Shown piece after piece: positions 15,210 through 22,542 of a stretch of DNA of 45,726 nucleotides. The DNA comes from Actinomycetes bacterium. Its GTDB lineage: Bacteria; Actinomycetota; Acidimicrobiia; Acidimicrobiales; RAAP-2. Positions within the stretch are counted from its first letter, which is position 1; every line of letters begins with the position of its first letter. Where the stretch lies: the NCBI GenBank assembly GCA_021782915.1, contig JAJXUK010000014.1, positions 1 to 45,726 of the forward strand. The letters run 5' to 3'. The notes below the pieces were generated by a model. It had not been told where the DNA came from, made no database searches, and saw only the letters and a list, made by a program, of their open reading frames with translations. Made by a program: the position numbers and the translations under genes.

Positions 15210-16237
15210 GTCACCAGTCCCTTGGCCGCATTCGCCACCGCCGCGTCCACGAGGGTGGCGGTGGCGTGGGCGCGAACGCTCGGGTCCTCCAGTGAGGCAT
15301 CCGCGCGCTCGCGCACCCAGACCACCGACCAGTCGCCCCCGAGCTGCAGCGGGCCGAGAGCCGTGTCCAGGCCCGAGGAGAGCAGCAGCGAGCCGAGCTC
15401 GTCGCTCAGATCTCCGGAGCGCACGCGACGCTGCTCGATCCTCGAGTGGGCCCGTCGCGCGATCTCGGCGAGCTCCATCGCGTCGTCATTCGCGCACGCG
15501 ATCGCCTCGCGGGCGGCCGACTCACTGGACAGCGCGCAGGTGTCGATCGTCAGCACGGTCCACCTCGACCAGTCCCCCTCGAGCGTGGCCCGCAGCGCGG
15601 CGTCGCTGGCGACCAGATGGTCGAGGTCGCGATAGGCCGCGAGCCACGTCGACACGAGCGCGAGGCGCTCGTCGATCCAGGCGGGGTCGTAGGCGGCCAG
15701 GGGCGTGAGCGGATCGCTCGCGACGGCCTCGCGGCCCCGCGCGAGGTCGCTGGCGTCAGCCTCGGCCGGAGCCAGGCTCGCGGCGACGGCCCAGGACACG
15801 ACGCGGGATCCGACCGAGGACCAGAATCCCTCGCAGTAGGCGTCGGTGTGCAGGGCGCTCGTGAACTCGGCGTCGAGGTCCTCGAGCCGGGGCGCGGGCC
15901 CGGAGGCGTCGTCGGTGAGAACGTGGCGGCGCAGGTGGGCCTCCCAGTCGGCCTGCGAGAGTCCTCGCTCGTCGAGCCAGGTGTGCAGGTCGTGGCCCGC
16001 CTCGAGGTGGCGCTCGCGGCGGAAGCGCTCGGCCGCTCGACGCAGCTCGAGCGCTCCGACCTCGGTGGCGGCGCTCGAGCGCCGGGCACTGGCACAGCGG
16101 CGTACGAGGGCGTCCCACTCGCCGGTGATGTAGCCGGCGAGCACCACATCGGCGAACGTGATCTCGGTCTCGCCGACGCTCACGAGCACGCCGTCGGGCA
16201 CCGCGCTCGCGCCCGGTGTCGTGGGCTCGCTGGTCAC
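15191..16237 (-). CDS. Parvulin/SurA-related peptide-maturation protein
   Basis: 348 aa from GTG 16237; GAAGGAG 5 nt upstream decides this start over an upstream in-frame one. No signal peptide, so probably cytoplasmic. Residues ~50-120 form a SurA-like helical segment (ELRRAAERFRRERHLEAGHDLHTW...LSQADWEAHLRRHVL). Residues ~225-340 resemble a parvulin (PpiC-type) domain: sequential AAREAIACANDDAMELAEIARRA, SGDLSDELGSLLLSSGLDTALGPLQLGG and WSVVWVRERADASLEDPSVRAHA. Proteins of this build are known beside C39 peptide exporters. Whether the prolyl-isomerase site is active is unclear. Inference: holds or delivers the leader peptide to the exporter. It is second in a peptide-parvulin-exporter order and overlaps the exporter gene by 19 nt. 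Confidence 0.75.
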   Translation of the reverse strand: MTSEPTTPGASAVPDGVLVSVGETEITFADVVLAGYITGEWDALVRRCASARRSSAATEVGALELRRAAERFRRERHLEAGHDLHTWLDERGLSQADWEAHLRRHVLTDDASGPAPRLEDLDAEFTSALHTDAYCEGFWSSVGSRVVSWAVAASLAPAEADASDLARGREAVASDPLTPLAAYDPAWIDERLALVSTWLAAYRDLDHLVASDAALRATLEGDWSRWTVLTIDTCALSSESAAREAIACANDDAMELAEIARRAHSRIEQRRVRSGDLSDELGSLLLSSGLDTALGPLQLGGDWSVVWVRERADASLEDPSVRAHATATLVDAAVANAAKGLVTWHAPR

Positions 16238-16429
16238 GCTGACTCCTTCACGTGAGGAACGACGCTGAGTTGCGCCACGCCGCACGCGCGCGGCCCCGAC
16301 GCGCGATCAGGGGCCCTCGGGCATCGAAACGGGCTTGCGCCGCGTCGGTGAGCGCGAGGGCCGTGACTGACGCAACGACGGCCGGCTCCCATGAGGCGAA
16401 CCGACCGTCGTTGGTGCTGAACTGCTTCG

Positions 16430-16549
16430 TTAAAATTCGTGCATTCCGCCGACGACTCCGTCGGTGTCGGACTTCTCGAGCTCAAGGTCCGCGTCGAGCT
16501 CGTCGGTGGTGTCAGTGACTGTGGTGTCCGCTGCTTCTTTCTCAGCCAT
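16430..16549 (-). CDS. 39-aa double-glycine leader peptide, putative exporter substrate
   Basis: A small gene too short for routine calling. The ATG at 16549 follows a strong GAGGGGGG ribosome-binding site with 5-nt spacing, and a near-consensus promoter lies 50 nt upstream. The product starts MAEKEAADTTVTDTTDELDA, is strongly acidic, and ends LEKSDTDGVVGGMHEF. The hydrophobic-acidic stretch before VVGG is what C39 peptidases recognise in leader peptides. Cleavage after Gly-Gly (residues 34-35) would leave only MHEF. The next genes on this strand are a parvulin-like protein and a C39 ABC exporter. Alternatives: the full-length acidic peptide is the product, or MHEF is a very short signal or cofactor precursor. 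No modification enzyme (LanM, YcaO, radical SAM) is nearby. Gene confidence is good; function is inferred. Confidence 0.72.
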   Translation of the reverse strand: MAEKEAADTTVTDTTDELDADLELEKSDTDGVVGGMHEF

Positions 16550-16568
16550 TGTGGCCCCCCTCATTGAG

Positions 16569-16591
16569 AATCCGGCACGTGATGCCGGATT
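16569..16591 (-). promoter_or_regulatory. 9-bp palindrome at the peptide gene transcription start
   Basis: AATCCGGCA and TGCCGGATT are exact reverse complements around a 5-nt centre. The site begins 6 nt after the -10 box (16597-16602) and ends 20 nt before the start codon. It could be an operator over +1 or a 5' mRNA hairpin. Confidence 0.55.
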
Positions 16592-16596
16592 CGCTC

Positions 16597-16625
16597 ATTA
16601 GACCATCGCTGGTGTCGAATGTCAA
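16597..16625 (-). promoter_or_regulatory. Near-consensus sigma70 promoter of the peptide gene
   Basis: On the minus strand, TTGACA (16620-16625) and TCTAAT (16597-16602) are separated by exactly 17 nt. That is 6/6 and 5/6 matches to consensus, unusual in such GC-rich DNA, and it implies strong transcription of the peptide and perhaps the whole export locus. Confidence 0.75.
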
Positions 16626-16995
16626 CGAAAGTTGTGATTGGCCGTGGCCGCAAGAATGCCCCGCCGTGGGCACTTTCGGCGCGGAGACGGGCTGTGACGT
16701 CGCGTTGGCTGAGAACGTCCTCAGACAGGGTGGTGTCCGTGCCCCGTGTCGCCCGTTCAGCTTCGCTCTTCGCACCCGGCGTCGTGAAGCCCCGAGCACG
16801 CCCGAGCGTCGTGAGGCGACGACGACTCCGTCGGTGTCGACGGCTGTGGCGAGTGAAGCTCACCGCGGCCCGGGTCGCTGATCGCGCACGCGCACGCGCA
16901 GAAGCCCGAGCCCGCTCACGGTGGGCCCGTCGCGTCGCCGCGAGGATCACGCTCGGCGCCTGTCGCTCCCGCGTGAGCGTGCAAGGCTCTGCGGA
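16626..16995. other. Gene-free region upstream of the peptide promoter
   Basis: About 370 bp with no credible gene. It holds a second copy (16820-16839) of a 20-nt sequence, CGACGACTCCGTCGGTGTCG, that is also inside the peptide gene at 16450-16469, where it encodes the DTDGVV region. A 7-bp hairpin (16948-16954 with 16975-16981) could terminate the dehydrogenase operon. Confidence 0.5.
16948..16981 (-). terminator. Weak hairpin after the 3-hydroxybutyrate dehydrogenase gene
   Basis: CACGCTC and GAGCGTG flank a 20-nt loop, just beyond the stop codon (16996-16998) of the last gene of the minus-strand operon. Confidence 0.3.
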
Positions 16996-17778
16996 CTACT
17001 GGGCGGTCCATCCCCCGTCGATCGGCAGGGCGGCTCCGGTCATCGTGGCCGCGTCGTTCGAGCACAGGTACTGGGCCAGTGCGCCGATCGCGTCGGGCCG
17101 AGTGAAGCTCAGCATGGGCTGCTTCTCGCTCAGCAGCGCCTCGCTCTCGATCAGGCTCGAGGTGCCGTTCGCCTCGGCCCGCGCGGCGATTTGGGCCTCG
17201 ACCAGCGGGGTGAGCACCCAGCCGGGGCAGATGGCATTCACCGTCACCCCGGAGTTGGCCAGCTCGAGGGCCGCGACCTTGGTCGCCCCGAGCACGCCGT
17301 GCTTGGCGGCCACGTAGGCGACCTTGTGCACGCTGGCCACCAGCCCGTGGGCCGAGGCGATGTTGATGATCCGGCCCCAGCCGCGGCGGCGCATGTGCGG
17401 GATCGCGGCGCGCATGCCGAGGAAGACGGCGCTGAGATTGAGCGCGATGATCGCGTTCCAGCGCTCGATCGGGAAGTCCTCCACGGGCGCGACGTGCTGG
17501 ATGCCCGCGTTGTTCACGAGGATGTCCACCGAGCCGAGGGCCTCGTGGGCCGCCGCGATCAGCTCGCTCGGCCCGTCGGACGTTGCCAGGTCGGCGCCGT
17601 GGAAGGCGACGGGTACGTCGTAGCGCTCGCTCAGGGCCCGGCGCATCGCCTCGATCTGCGAGGGCTCGCCGAAGCCGTTGAGCATCACCGCCGCACCCTG
17701 GGCGGCGAGGGCCTGCGCGACGCCGAGGCCGATGCCGCTGGTCGAACCGGTCACCACCGCGCACTTGTCTCTCAGCAT
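16996..17778 (-). CDS. bdhA: 3-Hydroxybutyrate dehydrogenase (SDR family)
   Basis: 260 aa, ATG 17778 with GGGAGG upstream. A classical short-chain dehydrogenase: cofactor motif TGSTSGIGLG (10-19), NNAG (89-92), Ser142, Tyr155 and Lys159. The C-terminal part, ICPGWVLTPLVEAQI, LLSEKQPMLSFTRPDAIG and IDGGWTAQ, matches bacterial D-3-hydroxybutyrate dehydrogenases closely, including the lid helix and the exact C-terminus. Reaction: 3-hydroxybutyrate + NAD+ to acetoacetate. It is the last gene of the livJ-G-F-H-M operon, 11 nt after livM. An acetoacetate-CoA ligase gene lies at 25987-27942. This context suggests that the transporter imports 3-hydroxybutyrate or a related acid. Confidence 0.9.
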   Translation of the reverse strand: MLRDKCAVVTGSTSGIGLGVAQALAAQGAAVMLNGFGEPSQIEAMRRALSERYDVPVAFHGADLATSDGPSELIAAAHEALGSVDILVNNAGIQHVAPVEDFPIERWNAIIALNLSAVFLGMRAAIPHMRRRGWGRIINIASAHGLVASVHKVAYVAAKHGVLGATKVAALELANSGVTVNAICPGWVLTPLVEAQIAARAEANGTSSLIESEALLSEKQPMLSFTRPDAIGALAQYLCSNDAATMTGAALPIDGGWTAQ

Positions 17779-17789
17779 GTGAGCCTCCC

Positions 17790-18839
17790 TCACTCTTCTC
17801 GTCGACCACGGCGAGGTGTTCGCCATCGCGCGAGGGCACCGGCCAAGCCGCCGGGCACGAAGATCACGAAGAGCACGAAGATCGCCCCGAGAAGGAACTG
17901 GGGCTGCGAGAGCGGCACGCGCAGCACGCTGGGCAGGTTGGCGAAGGCCGGTTCGCTGGCCACCTTCAGCAAGTACTGCTGGAGATAGACGTAGAGGAAG
18001 CCGCCGGCCACGACGCCCCAGCGCGAGCCGGCCCCACCGAGCACGACCATGACGAGCACCGAGATCGTCAAGGTGGTCGAGGCCACGGCACTGGGCACGG
18101 CGGTGCCGATGAGCAGGATGTAGACCACGCCACCGGCCGAGGCGATCAGCGAGGAGAGCACGAAGGCGCCGAGGCGATATCCGAAGGGGCGCAGGCCCAG
18201 CACCTCCAGGCGCGCGTCGTTGTCGCGCAGGGCGCGCCAGACGTGGCCCACGGAGGACTCCGTGACGAGGTACACCACGCCGTAGGTGGCCACGAGGAAC
18301 CCGAGGGCCACCCAGTAGACGTAGCGCGTGTCCACGACCGCTCCGGACAGGAAGCCGGGCAGGCGGCTGGAGGACAGCGCCAAGCCGGTGTCGCCGCCGG
18401 TGAGGCCGTGCGGATTGTCCTCCACCAGGTAGTAGAAGGCCTGGGCGAAGGCCAGGGTCACCATGGAGAAGGCGATGCCGCGCACTCGCAGAGCGATCGC
18501 GCCCAGCACGATGGCGCTGAGGAGCCCGACCAGCCCGGTCACACCGAGCGCGGCACCCAGTGACCAGCCCCAGTGGGTCATCGCCACGTCGAAGACGTAG
18601 ACGCCCTCGCCGAAGAAGAGCACCGAGCCCAGCGAGAGCAGACCGGCGAATCCGAAGAGCACGTCGTAGCCGAGCGAGACGCCGCCGAAGAGGAAGCACA
18701 GGGCCAGCACGCCGAGGGTCCCCGTGGAGTTGACGACGTTCACCGTGCCCGGCAGCACCCAGGGCACCGTGAGGCCGATGAAGGGCACGAGCCCGGCGAG
18801 CAGGATCCCGGCGCCCACGGCGGCGTGCCGGACTCTCAC
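17790..18839 (-). CDS. livM: Liv-type ABC transporter permease (LivM)
   Basis: 349 aa from GTG 18839, which overlaps the livH stop by 4 nt (GTGA); a longer frame extends into livH and is rejected. About nine or ten membrane spans. Family marks include GYDVLFGFAGLLSLGSVLFFGEGVYV near the start, RVRGIAFSMVTLAFAQAFYYL, the EAA-like loop RALRDNDARLEVLGLRPFGYRLGAFVLSSLIASAGGVVY, and LGGAGSRWGVVAGG. It pairs with LivH to form the pore of a hydrophobic-amino-acid-type importer. The substrate of the complex is uncertain because the operon ends in a 3-hydroxybutyrate dehydrogenase. Confidence 0.92.
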   Translation of the reverse strand: MRVRHAAVGAGILLAGLVPFIGLTVPWVLPGTVNVVNSTGTLGVLALCFLFGGVSLGYDVLFGFAGLLSLGSVLFFGEGVYVFDVAMTHWGWSLGAALGVTGLVGLLSAIVLGAIALRVRGIAFSMVTLAFAQAFYYLVEDNPHGLTGGDTGLALSSSRLPGFLSGAVVDTRYVYWVALGFLVATYGVVYLVTESSVGHVWRALRDNDARLEVLGLRPFGYRLGAFVLSSLIASAGGVVYILLIGTAVPSAVASTTLTISVLVMVVLGGAGSRWGVVAGGFLYVYLQQYLLKVASEPAFANLPSVLRVPLSQPQFLLGAIFVLFVIFVPGGLAGALARWRTPRRGRREE

Positions 18840-19741
18840 AGGGTCCTGCCGAAGAGACCGCGGGGCCGCCACTCGAGCACGAGCGCCAGAATGAGCACCA
18901 CCGACAGGTTGCCGACTTCCGCGAAGCCGCTGTGGGCACCGAGGTAGAAGTTGGTGTAGTCCTGCACGAGGCCCACCATCACGGCCGCGACCGCCGAGCC
19001 GCGGATGGAGCCCAGTCCGCCGATGACCACCACGATGAACGCGAAGATCAGCAGCGAGTCACCCTGGGTGGGCGAGACGAGATCGCCGGCGAAGACGACT
19101 GCGTACAAGAGCCCGGCCAGCCCGGCCATGGCGCCGCCGATCACGAAGACGAGCGTGAAGGCGCGTGAGACGTCCACGCCCAGGGCGCGCACCATGTCGC
19201 GGTTCTCCACTCCCGCGCGCACGATGATGCCGTAGCGCGTGCGCTGCAGGAAGTACTCCAGGCAGACGAGGACGACCACGCCGGCCACGAGGGCGACGAT
19301 GTCGGCGTGGGGCAACACGACCTGGCCGACGCGGGTGGCCTCGAGCATCCACAGAGACGTGGGCAGCGACTGGGGGTTCGACCCGAAGCCGCCGAGCAGG
19401 AGGCCCACGACCGCCAGGTCCAGGCCGATCGTGACGAGGATCTGGCTGACCGGTCGGGCGTAGAGCGGTCGGATCAGGAGCAGCTCGGTGAGCAGCGCGA
19501 CCAGAGCGCCCGCGAGCGTGGCGCTGAGAAGCTCGATGACGAACAGCCAGGCGCCGCCCCAGCTCGCGGGCAGGTGGCTGGCCAGATCCCAGCCGGCGTA
19601 GGCGCCCAGGGTCATGAAGAGCCCGTGGGCGAAGTTGAGCACGTCCATCAGGCCGTAGATGAGCGAGAGTCCCGAGGCGGCGAGGAAGTAGATGGACCCG
19701 AGGGCCAGTCCGGCGGCGCTGAGGGAGAGAAAGACGCTCAT
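18836..19741 (-). CDS. livH: Liv-type ABC transporter permease (LivH)
   Basis: 301 aa, ATG 19741 overlapping the livF stop by 4 nt (ATGA). Eight or so membrane spans. Typical LivH sequence: LALGSIYFLAASGLSLIYGLMDVLNFAHGLFMTLGAY near the start, the cytoplasmic loop GIIVRAGVENRDMVRALGVDVSRAFTLVFVIGGAMAGLAG, and FVVVIGGLGSIRGS-like sequence near the end. It forms the inner-membrane channel together with LivM. All five transporter genes are tightly packed, so the complex is made from one mRNA. Confidence 0.93.
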   Translation of the reverse strand: MSVFLSLSAAGLALGSIYFLAASGLSLIYGLMDVLNFAHGLFMTLGAYAGWDLASHLPASWGGAWLFVIELLSATLAGALVALLTELLLIRPLYARPVSQILVTIGLDLAVVGLLLGGFGSNPQSLPTSLWMLEATRVGQVVLPHADIVALVAGVVVLVCLEYFLQRTRYGIIVRAGVENRDMVRALGVDVSRAFTLVFVIGGAMAGLAGLLYAVVFAGDLVSPTQGDSLLIFAFIVVVIGGLGSIRGSAVAAVMVGLVQDYTNFYLGAHSGFAEVGNLSVVLILALVLEWRPRGLFGRTL

Positions 19742-20433
19742 GCGGATCCGGCGACCCCGAGGTGCTGGCGCGTGAGTGCCGGATCGCTCAGGTCCTCTAC
19801 CGATCCGGTGTGCACGACCACGCCGTGGTCGAGCACGACGACGTGCGAGGCGAGGCGGCGCACGAGGGCCAGGTTCTGCTCGACCAGCAGGACGGTCGCG
19901 GCCTCGGCCACTCGTTCCAGTGCCTCTGCTAGCTCGCCGATCACTTTGGGCGCCAGGCCCTTGGAGGGTTCGTCGATGAGCAGGAGCGGCCAGCGGTTCA
20001 GGAGCACGCGCGCGATCGCCAGCATCTGCTGCTGGCCGCCCGAGAGCGTGCCGGCGCGCTGGCGGCGCCGCGTGCGCAACTCGGGGAAGAGGGCGAAGAC
20101 CGTGTCGTAGTCGGGTGTGGATCGCGCCTCGGCGAGTCGCAGGTTCTCCGCCACACTCAGCCCGGCGAAGACGTCACGGTCTTCGGGCACGTAGCCCACG
20201 CCGAGTCGCACGACGCGGTGTGTGGCCAGCTGATCGGTGTCCTGGCCGAGGATCTCGACGTGCCCGGTGCGCGCCGTGAGGTTCATCAGTGCCCGCAGGG
20301 TCGTGGTCTTGCCCACTCCATTGCGCCCGAGGAGCGCGGTCACACCACCGGACGCCACGTCCAGGTCGACGCCCTGGAGCACGTGCGAGCCCGCGAGGCT
20401 CACGTGAAGGTCCTTGACGGTGATCGCGTTCAC
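19738..20433 (-). CDS. livF: Liv-type ABC transporter ATPase (LivF)
   Basis: 231 aa from GTG 20433, overlapping the livG stop by 4 nt. Walker A LLGRNGVGKTTT, the LivF-typical GVGYVPEDRDVFAGLSVAENL (Q-loop region), signature LSGGQQQMLAIARVL, Walker B LLLIDEPSKGLAP and H-loop region VLLVEQN. LivF normally pairs with LivG to drive import by the LivH-LivM pore. Length is normal for the family (~235 aa). Confidence 0.94.
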   Translation of the reverse strand: MNAITVKDLHVSLAGSHVLQGVDLDVASGGVTALLGRNGVGKTTTLRALMNLTARTGHVEILGQDTDQLATHRVVRLGVGYVPEDRDVFAGLSVAENLRLAEARSTPDYDTVFALFPELRTRRRQRAGTLSGGQQQMLAIARVLLNRWPLLLIDEPSKGLAPKVIGELAEALERVAEAATVLLVEQNLALVRRLASHVVVLDHGVVVHTGSVEDLSDPALTRQHLGVAGSA

Positions 20434-21197
20434 AGCGGTTGGCCCAGGTAGGCGCGTTGCACGTCGTCGTTGGCGATCACGTCCTCGGGTGTCCCGCAGG
20501 CGAGGAGGCGCCCGGAGTCCAGGACGGCCACGGTGTCGGCGAGGCCGATGACGACCGAGAGGTGGTGCTCGACCATGACGACGGTGCGGCCCTCGGCGTG
20601 CAGGGCACTGATCAGCGCGCTGAGCTCGGGTATGTCCTGGGTGTTCACGCCCGCCATGGGCTCGTCCAGCAGCAGCGTGCGGGCCTCGCTCGCCAGCAGG
20701 ATCGCCAGTTCCAGCTTGCGCTTCTCGCCGTGTGAGAGCCCCGCGGTGATGCGTGAGGACTGCTCGGTGAGCTGCACCCGCTCGAGGGCCTCGTGTGCGG
20801 CCGCACTCGCGGGGTCGGCTTCTCGCGGTGCGCGCCAGAAGTTCGTCGTTCCGCCGCGCTGGACCTGGGCGGCGAGGCGCACGTTCTCGAAGACGCTCAG
20901 TGACTCGAAGAGGGTGGAGGTCTGAAAGGTGCGACCCAGGCCCAGTCGGGCGCGGCGCGCGGGACGAAGTCGCGTGACGTCCGCACCGTTCAGCTCGATG
21001 GACCCGCTGCTCGGGCGGATGACACCGTTGAGCAGGTTGAGCAAGGTCGACTTGCCCGCGCCGTTGGGTCCGATGAGACCGAGCAGACTGCCGGCAGGCA
21101 CCTCGAGGGTGACGTCCTCGAGGATGATCGCTCCCCCGACGCGATAGCCCAGCGCCCGCGCCGCTAGCGCGGGTGGGGCCATCGCGTCGGGGGTCAC
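20430..21197 (-). CDS. livG: Liv-type ABC transporter ATPase (LivG)
   Basis: 255 aa from GTG 21197; ATG 21182 is an alternative 15 nt downstream. Walker A GLIGPNGAGKST, Q-loop region GLGRTFQTSTLFESLSVFENV, a LivG-style signature LSHGEKRKLELAILLA in place of the usual LSYGxQRxLEIARAL, Walker B TLLLDEPMAGVNTQD and H-loop MVEHHLSVVIGLAD. The MAGVN segment is diagnostic of LivG. Ten nt separate it from the binding-protein gene upstream. Confidence 0.94.
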   Translation of the reverse strand: MTPDAMAPPALAARALGYRVGGAIILEDVTLEVPAGSLLGLIGPNGAGKSTLLNLLNGVIRPSSGSIELNGADVTRLRPARRARLGLGRTFQTSTLFESLSVFENVRLAAQVQRGGTTNFWRAPREADPASAAAHEALERVQLTEQSSRITAGLSHGEKRKLELAILLASEARTLLLDEPMAGVNTQDIPELSALISALHAEGRTVVMVEHHLSVVIGLADTVAVLDSGRLLACGTPEDVIANDDVQRAYLGQPL

Positions 21198-21207
21198 GTC
21201 AGTGATT

Positions 21208-22419
21208 TCAGCCGAAGTGGCCGCTCACCGGGGGCGCGGACTGGGTGGCGCTCAGCGTCGCGAGGTTGACCGGCTTGTAGACGCCGGTCACCGTGGACAC
21301 CAGCTGGACCTGGAACATCGGCTGGAGCATCGCGTGGTCGCTCGTGCGGATCTGCTGGGGTCCCTTGGGCGCGTTGAACTTCCAGCCTTCGAGACCCTTG
21401 ATCATCTTCATCACGTTGGTGCCCTGGCCGGTCTGGATGGCGCGCACCACCATCTGGGCCCAGACGAAGCCGTCAGCCGTGAACAGGTCCGGGTACGCCT
21501 TGTACTGGGCCAGCATCTGCTTGATGAGGTAGGCGTTGACCGCGTTGTGCGGAGACTCCCAGTTGTACAGCGAGATGTAGTAGAACTTCAGGCCCGCGGT
21601 CCCGTAGAACTGGTACGTGGCGGTGTTGGCCAGCCCGGTGATGACCTTCGAGCTCGAGAAGATGCCCTGCTGGTCGAGGGCCTGGGCGAGCGGGGCACCG
21701 GTGGCACCGGCCCACGCCAGGAACACGATGTCCGGGTGGTCGGCCTGCACCTGCAGGGCCGTCGGCGTGAAGTCCGTGGTCGTCAGGGGAACCAGCAGGC
21801 TGGTGACGGTGTCGCCCAGCGCGCTGAAGGCCTGCGTGCAGTCGGTGACGTAGCTCTGGCCGAAGGCGAAGTCCTGGGCCAGCACGAGGACCGTCTTGCC
21901 CGAGCCGAGCGCCTTGACGTAGCTCTTGGCGGCCTGCACGTCCTGGTAGGTCTGGCGACCCGAGCGGAACGTGTAGCGGTTCGCGCCGGTGATCTGGTCC
22001 GCCGCGGCGGGGCCCGAGATGTAGAGGACCTTGTTCTTCTGGGCCAGCGGGGCGAGCTCGGTGGCGATGCCCGAGTCGACGGTGCCGCCGATGATCTTGT
22101 AGCCCGATCCGACGAAGCTGTTGAAGTCGGTGGCTGCCGTGGTCGGGTTGTCGGCGTCATCGACGGTCGTCAGGCGGATCGGGTGCCCGTTCACCTTGTT
22201 CGTGCCCTTGGTGGCGTACTGGAAGCCGATCTTGACCCCCTGGAGCCACTCTTGGGTGTAGGCCGAGAAGATCCCGGTCTTCTCGGTGACGATGCCCACC
22301 TTGACGGCGCTGGCCGCCTTGGTCGCGGCGTTCGAGGTGATGCTCGTGCCCAGCGTCACGCCCAGCATCGCGCTGGCCGCGATGGCGGGCGCCATGACCC
22401 TTCGCACTGTCCTTCTCAT
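21208..22419 (-). CDS. Liv-type substrate-binding protein
   Basis: 403 aa, ATG 22419 with GGGGAGG 4-5 nt upstream. Residues 1-33 form a signal peptide (MRRTVRRVMAPAIAASAMLG, ending near SNAA) without a lipobox, so the protein is secreted rather than a typical lipoprotein. The rest is a type I periplasmic-binding fold: VKVGIVTEKTGIFSAYTQEWLQG at the start, IIGGTVDSGIATELAPLAQKNKVLYISGPAAAD in the middle, and PDLFTADGFVWAQMVVRAIQTG later. It binds the substrate for the LivGFHM complex. Homologues bind branched-chain amino acids, amides, or organic and aromatic acids. The downstream bdhA suggests a short hydroxy or keto acid, but this is inference. Confidence 0.88.
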   Translation of the reverse strand: MRRTVRRVMAPAIAASAMLGVTLGTSITSNAATKAASAVKVGIVTEKTGIFSAYTQEWLQGVKIGFQYATKGTNKVNGHPIRLTTVDDADNPTTAATDFNSFVGSGYKIIGGTVDSGIATELAPLAQKNKVLYISGPAAADQITGANRYTFRSGRQTYQDVQAAKSYVKALGSGKTVLVLAQDFAFGQSYVTDCTQAFSALGDTVTSLLVPLTTTDFTPTALQVQADHPDIVFLAWAGATGAPLAQALDQQGIFSSSKVITGLANTATYQFYGTAGLKFYYISLYNWESPHNAVNAYLIKQMLAQYKAYPDLFTADGFVWAQMVVRAIQTGQGTNVMKMIKGLEGWKFNAPKGPQQIRTSDHAMLQPMFQVQLVSTVTGVYKPVNLATLSATQSAPPVSGHFG

Positions 22420-22461
22420 TGGTCCTCCCCACGTTGGTGTTGGCCGAGGCGGCCTAGGGGC

Positions 22462-22490
22462 AGTACAGCAGGTTGCGACAAAAATGTCAA
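22462..22490 (-). promoter_or_regulatory. Promoter of the liv-bdhA operon
   Basis: On the minus strand, TTGACA (22485-22490) and TGTACT (22462-22467) are separated by 17 nt, with the start codon ~43 nt further on. A GACA-AAAA-TGTC dyad (22477-22488) overlaps the -35 box and could bind the TetR-family regulator encoded at 23808. Confidence 0.6.
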
Positions 22491-22542
22491 GTGAATCAGG
22501 CATCAGTTTCGCGCTACGCTGCCGACGAGGAAGGGAGGCCGC

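Noticed and set aside
16542-16799. 85-aa minus-strand frame upstream of the small peptide
   Set aside because: It runs through the promoter and 5' leader of the peptide gene in another frame, lacks a ribosome-binding site and has no recognisable features.
16996-18939. 647-aa minus-strand frame that seems to fuse a long N-terminus to the dehydrogenase
   Set aside because: The first ~387 residues lie in another frame of livM. A proper ATG with GGGAGG at 17778 gives the standard 260-aa dehydrogenase.
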